A stretch of 64,000 nt of DNA from Desulfuromonas versatilis (GTDB lineage Bacteria > Desulfobacterota > Desulfuromonadia > Desulfuromonadales > NIT-T3): assembly GCF_019704135.1 (NCBI RefSeq), contig NZ_AP024355.1, forward strand, positions 1,482,001 to 1,546,000, read 5' to 3'. Position numbers and translations under genes: made by a program. The notes under the pieces are model-generated. The model searched no databases, had not been told where the DNA came from, and worked only from the letters and a program-made list of their open reading frames with translations. This document shows positions 16,734 to 23,971 of this stretch, in pieces. Numbering within the stretch: the stretch's first letter is position 1; every line of letters starts with the position of its first letter.

Positions 16734-18892
16734 GTCTGGTAGCGCCTCTGCAGCAGCTGGCGCAGTTTGCGCGCCCATTGGCTCAGCAGGGGCTCGGCCG
16801 GCAGGCTGAAGCGGATGCGCCCCGACTGGCCGTGGAACAGCGCGGCATCTGACGGATTCTGCAGTTCGGCGAAGATCTGGAAAAACGGCTCCACGGTCTG
16901 CAGGCCGCTGTCGTCCTTGCCCGAGACGGGGATTTCGCCGCCGGCCAGCCAGCCGAGGGCGGCCGAAGGGAGCCGTTCGTGCTGGAAGGGGATGAAATCG
17001 CTCCGGCGGACCTTCAACGGCGAACCCGCCTGGCCGTTGAGGCGCACCTCGGCCTCGCCGGCAAGGCTGTCGCTGAACAGGTTGGCGGCTTCTTCCTGGG
17101 AGACCACCGCCGAGAACCGGAAGCTCTCCGGGTTGACGATCACCCCGAACTGGGTGCCGCGGGTCAGCCAGCTGCCGGCCAGCTCGGGGCTCTCCGGGGC
17201 CACCCAGACCCCCGCCTCGCCCGCCTTGATCAGCAGCGCCCGGCGCTGCCGCTCAAGCTTTTCGCGCCGCTGCTCCAAAGCCGCCAGGCGCTGGCGCAGC
17301 ATCTCCCGCTCGGCGTCCCCCTCGGCGACAATGCTCTGCTGGCGCAGCGCCATAAGCTCCGCGCGCTGGGCGGCGACGGCCCGCAGTTCCAGCTCCAGCT
17401 CCGGGTTCTCCAGGCGCAGCAGCGGCGTGCCCCGCTCCACCCGGGTTCCGCTCGGCGCCAGGATCTCGGTCAGCTGCCCGGGGGCCTCGCTGGCGACCCG
17501 CAGGAAGGTCTGCGCCTCGAGGATCCCCGGTGCGCGGAACCCGCTCGGGAAGGGGACCACGGCCAGAAACAGCAGGCAGAAAAGGAGAGCCCCCAGGCTG
17601 ACCGCCACGGCCCGCGGTCGGTTGCGGGCCAGGCGCGGGCTGGCGGCGAGGTAGCCGGCCAGGCGCCCGGCGGGCAGGATCCCCCAGGTGACCATGCAGA
17701 AGACGGCCATCAGCAGGCCGGCCAGCAGGAAGCGGTCGGCGACGAACAGGATGATGCCGCCGTAGACGATGATCCGGTAGAGGCCGCTGGCCAGGCCGTA
17801 GCCGGTCAGCCAGAGGGCCTCGCGACGGCTGCCGGCGGGGCTTTGGGCATGTTCGCAGCCGAACAGCCGGTGTTCGGCCAGGTATTTGAGCTGGGCGAAG
17901 GAGCGGGTGTTGAGGTTGGGGATGCCGGCCAGGTCGGAGAGGATGTAGTAGCCGTCGTAGCGCAGCAGCGGGTTGGCGTTGAACACCACCGTCGAGACCG
18001 AGGCGACCAGCATCATGTTGAAGGCGACGCTGTGCAGGGTGCCGGGGCCGGTGTTGGCCCAGAGCAGCGCGGCGCAGAAGGCGGCGAACAGCTCGAAGAT
18101 CATCCCCGCGGCGCCGACCAGGATCCGCTGCCGGCGGCTGCGGAACGACCAGCTCGAGGTGGCGTCCATGTAGGGCAGGGGGGTGAAGACCATCAGCATC
18201 ACCCCCATGGTGTGCACCTCGCCGCCGAAGCGCTTGCAGAGGGCGGCGTGGCCGATCTCGTGCAGCAGCTTGACCAGCACCAGGCCGGCGTAGAGCGGGA
18301 TCAGATTGTCGAAGGCGAGCACGCTGCGCGCCTCGTGGGCCAGGGTATCCCAGTTTTCGAGGACCGCCTTGCCCGCCAGCAGGGCCAAAAGCATCCAGAG
18401 CGCCGCGGCCGCCGGGCCGGTCAGCCAGCGGATCAGCGCTTCGCTGCGGCGCAGCAGGTTTTCGGGATCGAGCAGCGGAATCCTGATGAACATCAGGTTG
18501 AGGAACTTGGAGCGGATCTCCCGCTGGCGCTTGTCCGAGTAGCGCTCGAACAGCCGCGCGCTGTCGGCGGGCAACTCGCAGAAGAGCAGGTTGGCGAAGT
18601 AAAGCTGGCCGAGCAGCGCGATCACGTCCTCCTGCCCGGGGGCGCCGTCGGGGTCGCGGGCCAGGCACTGCTCCCAGACCTGCCCCACGGTGCGCTCCGG
18701 GTGCAGGCGGATGGCGAATTCGTGGGCCTCGGGGCGCAGGCGGAAGAAGCTGTTGTTGAAGGGGTCGTGCAGGACGTACCACTTCTCCCCGCGGAACATC
18801 TGCCGGCGCACCCGCACGTTGGGGCGCAGCCCGATGCGCAGCTCGGCCACCCGGTGCCAGGATTCGCTGAATGTTCGTCCTTGGGAGTTCAT
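16730..18892 (-). CDS. PqqD-like/M50 site-2 protease/HlyD fusion protein
   Basis: A 720-residue membrane protein. Residues 20-115 resemble the PqqD-like winged-helix peptide-recognition domain (VRVRRQMFRGEKWYVLHDP, TVGQVWEQC). Residues 160-420 hold several membrane helices with the zinc motif HEIGH (211-215) and the distal ligand block NANPLLRYDGYY (305-316), as in M50 peptidases. After a further helix (about 425-447), residues 455-700 form a HlyD-type lipoyl/coiled-coil adaptor (LTEILAPSGTRVERGTPLLRLENPELE). AAAGGA precedes ATG 18892. Both catalytic motifs are intact, so proteolysis is plausible; in some relatives the M50 part may only be a membrane scaffold. The PqqD-like domain could read a signal in the exported substrate (inference). 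Confidence 0.87.
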   Translation of the reverse strand: MNSQGRTFSESWHRVAELRIGLRPNVRVRRQMFRGEKWYVLHDPFNNSFFRLRPEAHEFAIRLHPERTVGQVWEQCLARDPDGAPGQEDVIALLGQLYFANLLFCELPADSARLFERYSDKRQREIRSKFLNLMFIRIPLLDPENLLRRSEALIRWLTGPAAAALWMLLALLAGKAVLENWDTLAHEARSVLAFDNLIPLYAGLVLVKLLHEIGHAALCKRFGGEVHTMGVMLMVFTPLPYMDATSSWSFRSRRQRILVGAAGMIFELFAAFCAALLWANTGPGTLHSVAFNMMLVASVSTVVFNANPLLRYDGYYILSDLAGIPNLNTRSFAQLKYLAEHRLFGCEHAQSPAGSRREALWLTGYGLASGLYRIIVYGGIILFVADRFLLAGLLMAVFCMVTWGILPAGRLAGYLAASPRLARNRPRAVAVSLGALLFCLLFLAVVPFPSGFRAPGILEAQTFLRVASEAPGQLTEILAPSGTRVERGTPLLRLENPELELELRAVAAQRAELMALRQQSIVAEGDAEREMLRQRLAALEQRREKLERQRRALLIKAGEAGVWVAPESPELAGSWLTRGTQFGVIVNPESFRFSAVVSQEEAANLFSDSLAGEAEVRLNGQAGSPLKVRRSDFIPFQHERLPSAALGWLAGGEIPVSGKDDSGLQTVEPFFQIFAELQNPSDAALFHGQSGRIRFSLPAEPLLSQWARKLRQLLQRRYQT

Positions 18893-18915
18893 GGCTGTCC
18901 TTTGAAAACAGCTCT

Positions 18916-19030
18916 TTCACCACCCGCTCGCGATGCTGCTCGCTGAAGGACACGAAGATCACGAAGAAAATCCAAAACAGGAAAAGCTTTTGGGGGTTTC
19001 TTCGTGTTCTTCGTGCCCTTCGTGGTGAAA
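18916..19030. repeat. Dispersed imperfect palindrome, family A copy 2
   Basis: The ends TTTCACCAC (18916) and GTGGTGAAA (19021-19029) are inverted. The inner arms GGACACGAAGATCACGAAG and CTTCGTGTTCTTCGTGCCC are imperfect reverse complements built from a CACGAAG unit. It fills most of the gap between the GAF-HlyD and M50 genes inside one operon. Confidence 0.7.
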
Positions 19031-19043
19031 AGTTCTCTGGTTT

Positions 19044-20867
19044 TCACATCCACAACCGCATGCGCAGAAAATCAATCGTGCGGTGGGTGATAATCCAGAG
19101 AATCCGCCGCTTGCCGACTTCGACCTTGGCGATGCCGCTCATGCCTGGGCGCCACCAGCCGGGCGGGGCTTCGGCGGGGGCGGCGCGGACGTGGAAGAGG
19201 TTGCCTTCCTCGCCGGCCTGGGCCACGGGGTCGATGCGCTCCATCCGCATGGCGAACTTGAGCCGGGGCTGGCTGACGAAGGCGATCTGGCCCGGTTGGC
19301 CGGCGGCGATTTCGTGAATGTCCCGCTCGTTGAGCCTGATCTGGGCGAAGAGGTTTTCGCTGCGGGCCACTTTGAACAGGACGTTCCCCTTGTCGACGGG
19401 CGCCCCGCGCAGCTCTTCCAGGTCGCCCTCGACGACGATGCCGTCGATAGGCGAGCGCAGCTGCGCCTGGCCCAGCCGGTAGCGGACCAGTTCGAGCTGG
19501 GCCGCCGCCTGGTCGGCCTGGGCCTGGGCGATCTGCATGTCGACCAGGGCGCCGCGGGCCCGGGCCTTTTCGGCTTCGCGCAGGTAGCGAATCTGGTTGG
19601 CGACGGCCGCCGCTTCCTCGAGCAGCAGATCGTCGCTGTCCAGCGAAAGCAGCAGATCCCCCTGGCGGACCTGCTGGCCGATCCTGACGTGCACCTCGTC
19701 GATGTATCCCTCGAAGGGGACCGACACCTGGCGGACGTCGTCGCTCTTGAGTATGAAGGGGGCCTCGACCCGGTAGGGGATCTTGATCACGATCATGGCG
19801 GCCAGCAGCAGGCAGGCGAGCAGGGCGCAGCCCTTGGCCAAGGTGTGCTCCACCCCGAGCAGGGCGGAGGTCTTGTCGCGCAGCGCATCGGCCAGCTTCG
19901 CCCCCCACCAGCGGCCCGCGGCCTTCAGGTCACCGAGCCGGCGGGCTGTCTGGTCGCAGAGCACCCGCAGGCCGAGCAGCTCTTTTTCGGTAAAAGGCGC
20001 CTGCTGCCGCTCGCAGCTCAGCACCCCCACCGGCTCGCCGTCGAGGCGGATCGGCAGCGAAACCATGTACGGCACCCCCTGCTCGGCGGCGAACTGCGCA
20101 TGGTCGCGAACCACCGCGCCGCTCTGCTCGCCGGGCGGCAGCACAATCTCCTCGTCCTGGTCGAGGGCCTCCTCCATGGCCGCTTCGAGCCTGCCGACGA
20201 TCTCCATCTTGCGTTCGAAGCGCTCCATGTGGCTGACGGCCTGCAGGCGGACATACCCCTTCTCGAGCCAGCCCAGGCTCACCCGCGAGCAGCCGATGCG
20301 GGCCGCGGTCTCGTTGACCAGGGTCATGGCCGCGGCGAAGTGGTTCTTCTCGGCGTTGAGCAGCACCAGCATGTCGAGGGTTTCGCCCACCGCGGCCATT
20401 TGCTGCAAAGCCCGCCGCGCCGCCCGCTCGCGCTGGTACACGGCCGGGGCATCGGCCAGCAGCTGCAGGCCGGCAAGGGTCCGCTCCTTTTCCCCGTCCC
20501 GGGTCCCGCCGGCGACAAATACCGCCACGCTGTCCTGACCGGCATCTTCCTGGTGCAGGCGCAGACCGAACAGCACCAGATCGGTCTCCCCTGCCTTCGC
20601 GCCCGGGACGCAGGCCCAGGCGGTCCCCTTCTGCAGGGCCGCGTCGGAGATCTTCTCCGCGGCTTGCAGCAGTTTGGGGGGGATGTTGCGGCTGGCCTCG
20701 GGCCAGTGGCTCAGAGGCTTCCAGGTGCCCGGGTTGCGCTTGCGGGTCAAGAGGATGGCGGCTTCGGCCCTGGCCTGCCCGGAGGCGAACTCCAGAAAGG
20801 CGGGCCAGAACCGGCCCGGATGGTCGGGGAATTGATGGATTTCCCGGATGGCGGCTGCTGGGTCCAA
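19044..20867 (-). CDS. GAF-domain/HlyD fusion membrane adaptor
   Basis: A 607-residue protein. Residues about 150-325 form a cytoplasmic GAF domain (ETLDMLVLLNAEKNHFAAAM, MVSLPIRLDGEPVGVLSCE, ELLGLRVLCDQTARRL). A membrane helix follows near 343-362 (CALLACLLLAAMIVIKIPY). Residues 370-600 are a HlyD/membrane-fusion region (VSVPFEGYIDEVHVRIGQQV, LRSPIDGIVVEGDLEELRGA). It would span the inner membrane with a sensor inside and an adaptor in the periplasm. The start is TTG 20867 with only a weak ribosome site, so the N terminus is uncertain. It is preceded by a 188-base gap holding a palindromic repeat. Confidence 0.82.
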   Translation of the reverse strand: MDPAAAIREIHQFPDHPGRFWPAFLEFASGQARAEAAILLTRKRNPGTWKPLSHWPEASRNIPPKLLQAAEKISDAALQKGTAWACVPGAKAGETDLVLFGLRLHQEDAGQDSVAVFVAGGTRDGEKERTLAGLQLLADAPAVYQRERAARRALQQMAAVGETLDMLVLLNAEKNHFAAAMTLVNETAARIGCSRVSLGWLEKGYVRLQAVSHMERFERKMEIVGRLEAAMEEALDQDEEIVLPPGEQSGAVVRDHAQFAAEQGVPYMVSLPIRLDGEPVGVLSCERQQAPFTEKELLGLRVLCDQTARRLGDLKAAGRWWGAKLADALRDKTSALLGVEHTLAKGCALLACLLLAAMIVIKIPYRVEAPFILKSDDVRQVSVPFEGYIDEVHVRIGQQVRQGDLLLSLDSDDLLLEEAAAVANQIRYLREAEKARARGALVDMQIAQAQADQAAAQLELVRYRLGQAQLRSPIDGIVVEGDLEELRGAPVDKGNVLFKVARSENLFAQIRLNERDIHEIAAGQPGQIAFVSQPRLKFAMRMERIDPVAQAGEEGNLFHVRAAPAEAPPGWWRPGMSGIAKVEVGKRRILWIITHRTIDFLRMRLWM

Positions 20868-20901
20868 GGGCGGGACTTTCTTAAAATCCTAAAAGCAAGA
20901 A

Positions 20902-21037
20902 TTAGCCACGGATAAAATCTGATAAATTCGGATAAGGCAAAATCATGAACTTCCTAAGGTTTCTGAATGATTCGGTTTTTTGTTGAGTTCTCCAGGTTTT
21001 GAAAAATCAGATTTGATCAGATTTGATCCGTGGCCAA
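20902..21037. repeat. Dispersed imperfect palindrome, family C
   Basis: The ends TTAGCCACGGATAAAATC (from 20902) and its near reverse complement GATTTGATCCGTGGCCAA (to 21037) face each other. Inner CTGATAAA/TTTGATCAG units continue the symmetry. It is AT-rich against the surrounding DNA and lies within the export operon between the two adaptor genes. No ORF is present. Confidence 0.7.
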
Positions 21038-21055
21038 TTGCCTTTATAAGGGTTT

Positions 21056-21901
21056 TCAGTTCAGAATCATCGCCCCGGCAACCCCCGGCACGATTTTCCC
21101 TTCCTTGTTGTCGAACACCGCCTTCACCTTGCGCAGGCCGCTGGCCGGGTCGACCACCGGGCTGACCAGGATGATCTCCCCCTTGAGGCTGACCGGGTCG
21201 CCGCCGGTCTGTAGCTGCAACTCGACCGCCTTGCCCGGCTTGAGGTCGCGGACGGCGGCCAGCTCGAGGTTGGCGACGAAGGTGCCGCGGCTGGTGTCCA
21301 CGAACTGGACCAGCGGCTTTTCGATCTCGCAGTTCTCGCCGGGGCCCACCAGCAGTTCGGCGACGGTGCCGGTGAAGGGGGCGCGCAGGTAGCGCTTGGC
21401 GAGTTGCTCGCGGGCAATGTTGTATTCGATCTCCTCGCGCGCCTCGGCGGCTTCGAGCCGGGCCAACTCGGCCTGGGCGAGGGCGAATTCCAGCTCCTGA
21501 TTTTCCAGCTCTTCGCGGTTCACCGAGCCGGTCGAGGCGTAGAGTTCGCCGGTCGATTTGAGGTGGGCTTCGAGGGTCTTCACCTGCCGGGCGGCGGACT
21601 CGACCTCCGCCTTGCTCTGCCAGATCAGCTTGCGCCGTTCGGCCTCCAACTCCTCGCTGCGTTTGTCCAGCTCGAGGATGACCTCCCCCTTGTTGACCCT
21701 GGCCCCTTCGGCGACATGGATCTTCGCCACCCGCCCGGCCACGGCGATGCCCAACGCCACATCCTGGTAGGGTTCTGTGACCCCCGGGATGCTGAACTGC
21801 TCGGCAGCTGCCAGGGGCGCCGCCCCTGCCAAGCAGAGCAGCAGGGCGGCCAGCAAGGAAAAAAGTTTGCGGACGGGGGATCTTTTCTCGGTGCAACTCA
21901 A
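21056..21901 (-). CDS. Periplasmic adaptor (membrane-fusion protein)
   Basis: A 281-residue exported protein with a signal peptide (residues 10-33, ending LAAAEQ) and no obvious lipobox. The lipoyl half-motif (VALGIAVAGRVAKIHVAEGARVNKG, read as lipoyl strand pair) is followed by a coiled-coil hairpin (residues 75-145) and a beta-barrel (LRAPFTGTVAELLVGPGENC). TTG 21901 overlaps the tolC stop as TTGA (21898-21901), so translation is coupled; no better start is seen. It should bridge the inner-membrane adaptors and TolC. It is shorter than RND adaptors, lacking most of the membrane-proximal domain. Confidence 0.85.
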   Translation of the reverse strand: MSCTEKRSPVRKLFSLLAALLLCLAGAAPLAAAEQFSIPGVTEPYQDVALGIAVAGRVAKIHVAEGARVNKGEVILELDKRSEELEAERRKLIWQSKAEVESAARQVKTLEAHLKSTGELYASTGSVNREELENQELEFALAQAELARLEAAEAREEIEYNIAREQLAKRYLRAPFTGTVAELLVGPGENCEIEKPLVQFVDTSRGTFVANLELAAVRDLKPGKAVELQLQTGGDPVSLKGEIILVSPVVDPASGLRKVKAVFDNKEGKIVPGVAGAMILN

Positions 21902-23616
21902 AGTTCGACCTCCATCAGTTCAACGCCATGATTGACCAGGGACATGCCTCCTGCCACCTCCAGGCTGACCAGGGCTTTCTGCAGGTTCACCAGGTTTTTA
22001 AGGGAGGCCTCCTGGGCCTTGCGGTAATTTTCCTCTTTTTCGAGAACCAAACGGCTGTTGCTTTTGCCGGCCTCGAGGCGGGCGATTTCCGCGTCGAGCA
22101 GCTGTTTGTGGATCTCGACCACGTCGCCGGCGTAATCGACCTGCTCGGCGGCGCTTTGGACATTGTGGACCGCCGTGTCGATGCCGTTGGTCAGCTCGAC
22201 TTCGATCGCCTTGAGCATCAGCAGGGCCCGCTTCTTCTCCAGGTTGGCCTTCTCCAGTTCGCTGGCTCCGGCACGGTTGCCCAGCAGAGGCAGGTTCAGC
22301 TCCAGGCCGATGGACCAGTCGTCGAAGCGGCTGTCCTCGATCTGCTCCCAGGAATCGCCCCTGGAGAAGTCGAGGCCGTTGAGGCCGAAGCTGGCCTTGA
22401 GGTCAAGTTCGGGCCAGCGCTGGTTGCGGGCGTAGGCGACCTTGAGGCCCGCCCGCTCGATTTTTTTCTGCGCGGCCAGGTATTCGGGGCGCAGGCGGAA
22501 GGCCCTCTGCCGCATGGCCTGGAGGTCCGGGACGCTGGTCTCGGCTTTGGGCGAGTCACCCGCTTCGAGCGGGGCCGTGCCGCGCTCTCCGGCCATGGAG
22601 ACCAGGGTGCGCAGCCGGTTGACAGCTTCGAGGTGTTCCTGCCGCGCCTCGCTGCGCAGGGCCAGGCGGGAGATCACCCCGGCCTTGGCCTCCAGCACCT
22701 CGGTGCGGGCCATCTTGCCGATGCGGAAGCGCTCCTCACTGTCCTGGAGAATCTGCTCGGCGACCCGCAGCGATTCCTCGCGCATCCGGAGCTTTTCCTG
22801 GGCCTGGTAAAAATTCCAGTAGCGCGCCGCCGTCTCGCCGACGATGCGCATCAACTCCTGGCGGTATTCCTGGAACGCGACCTGGCTTTCCGCCTCGGCG
22901 ACGCGGATGCCCGACATGGTGACGGCAATCCCGGCGTTCTTGAGCAGCGGCTGGGTCAGGGTGATGCCGAGAAACATCTGGTATTCCCGCTCCTCGTCGG
23001 TCAGGGTGCGGGTCAGGGTGTTGGACAGCCGGCGGTAATCGTAGCCCAGTTGAATCTGGCCGCCGGTGGGCAGCAGGCCCTGCACCGCGGCGCTGAAGTC
23101 CCAGTTGCGCTCCTCGTAAGTCAGGGTGAACTGGCGGCTTGCCGACTCCTCGGCGGTGTTTCTCTGGCTGCGGTCCTCCAGCTGCAGCGAGCTGACCAAG
23201 CGGGGCTCGAAAATGCCCCGGGCCTTTTCCATTTCCGCCTTCTGGATACCCCACTGAGCCTTCTGTGCCTGGATCTGCTGGTTGTTGGTCATCACCAGCC
23301 GGACAAAGTCGGCAAGAGTGAGCTTGCCCGCGGGGATTCTCCCCGTGGTTTCACCGGGCTTCTCCGCCGGATCCCGCAGGGTAGGCGCCACCGCGGCCCC
23401 CTCACTGGGAGCAGCGGTGGTCCCCTCGGGGAGGTTCCAGGCCAGGGCCTTGTGGTATGGCGGAGTCTCTTTGCCAGCGGGGGCGGGCTGCTCAGACAAA
23501 ACGCCCATTTGGGACCAGCCTGAACCGATCCTCCCGATGGTCAATCCCGCTCTTCCCGTTGTGGGGTAAAGCAGCAACAGCGATGTCGCAAGCAGTAATA
23601 GCCGCATGGGTTCCAC
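21898..23616 (-). CDS. TolC-family outer-membrane efflux protein
   Basis: A 572-residue protein with a signal peptide (to about residue 23), a proline-rich linker (residues 35-95), and two outer-membrane efflux repeats rich in coiled coil: LTLADFVRLVMTNNQQIQAQ, ITLTQPLLKNAGI, RLRPEYLAAQKKIERAGL, IGLELNLPLLGNRAGASE. GTG 23616 has AAGGA 7 bases upstream and is taken as start; ATG 23607 is the alternative. It is the first gene of the leftward export operon and would form the outer-membrane channel. Confidence 0.87.
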   Translation of the reverse strand: MEPMRLLLLATSLLLLYPTTGRAGLTIGRIGSGWSQMGVLSEQPAPAGKETPPYHKALAWNLPEGTTAAPSEGAAVAPTLRDPAEKPGETTGRIPAGKLTLADFVRLVMTNNQQIQAQKAQWGIQKAEMEKARGIFEPRLVSSLQLEDRSQRNTAEESASRQFTLTYEERNWDFSAAVQGLLPTGGQIQLGYDYRRLSNTLTRTLTDEEREYQMFLGITLTQPLLKNAGIAVTMSGIRVAEAESQVAFQEYRQELMRIVGETAARYWNFYQAQEKLRMREESLRVAEQILQDSEERFRIGKMARTEVLEAKAGVISRLALRSEARQEHLEAVNRLRTLVSMAGERGTAPLEAGDSPKAETSVPDLQAMRQRAFRLRPEYLAAQKKIERAGLKVAYARNQRWPELDLKASFGLNGLDFSRGDSWEQIEDSRFDDWSIGLELNLPLLGNRAGASELEKANLEKKRALLMLKAIEVELTNGIDTAVHNVQSAAEQVDYAGDVVEIHKQLLDAEIARLEAGKSNSRLVLEKEENYRKAQEASLKNLVNLQKALVSLEVAGGMSLVNHGVELMEVEL

Positions 23617-23649
23617 TAAGAATCCTTGCTGAAGAAATCTCTTGGCATG

Positions 23650-23671
23650 ATCGGCAGAAGGCCGATTTTTT
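23650..23671 (+). terminator. Small hairpin with T-run ahead of the giant gene
   Basis: ATCGGC / GCCGAT (6 pairs, loop AGAAG) is followed by TTTTTT on the plus strand. It could block read-through from antisense transcription of tolC into the giant-protein gene. No other role is evident. Confidence 0.45.
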
Positions 23672-23733
23672 CTAATTTTCCGTCAAATCACCTATCCCGG
23701 GCCCTGGGGGTTGGCCTTCCGAGGCCTGGATTT

Positions 23734-23748
23734 GCAAGAACCCTGCCC
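23734..23748 (-). promoter_or_regulatory. Candidate sigma-54 promoter of the export operon
   Basis: In the minus sense it reads GGGCAG-GGTTC-TTGC against the consensus TGGCAC-N5-TTGC: the GG/GC pair is at the right spacing, with two mismatches in the -24 box. It lies 118 bases before the tolC start. It was found by eye; no activator site is identified. Confidence 0.4.
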
Positions 23749-23909
23749 GGGATTGGGTTGCTGTGGAAACAGTTAATAAACCTGCTCCAAATACACCGAG
23801 GGACTTGGCCGGGGGTGGATTCCGGGGGCTTTTAAAGGCGTGGCAAGGAAAGGTGAAAGCAGCGGTCGGGCAGGGCTGTTGGGTGGGTTGCCTGCCGTTG
23901 CGGCTGCCT

Positions 23910-23924
23910 TGGATTAGGTTTTGC
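23910..23924 (+). promoter_or_regulatory. Candidate sigma-54 promoter of the giant-protein operon
   Basis: TGGATT-AGGTT-TTGC has an intact -12 box and the -24 GG with correct N10 spacing; the rest of the -24 box deviates. It lies 47 bases before ATG 23972, and points away from the export-operon candidate on the other strand. I saw no riboswitch-like fold in the rest of the 355-base divergent gap. Confidence 0.35.
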
Positions 23925-23971
23925 AAGAGTTGCTTCTATTGTATTGGAGCTCTAGGCGGAGGGTGCATAAA

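Noticed and set aside
17253-18962. A 569-residue minus-strand frame over the M50 gene
   Set aside because: Its sequence is arginine/proline-rich low complexity, typical of a shadow frame in GC-rich DNA. The M50 frame has clear family motifs.
23617-23971. c-di-GMP riboswitch upstream of the giant gene
   Set aside because: I could not find the conserved GEMM core or its paired helices in this stretch.
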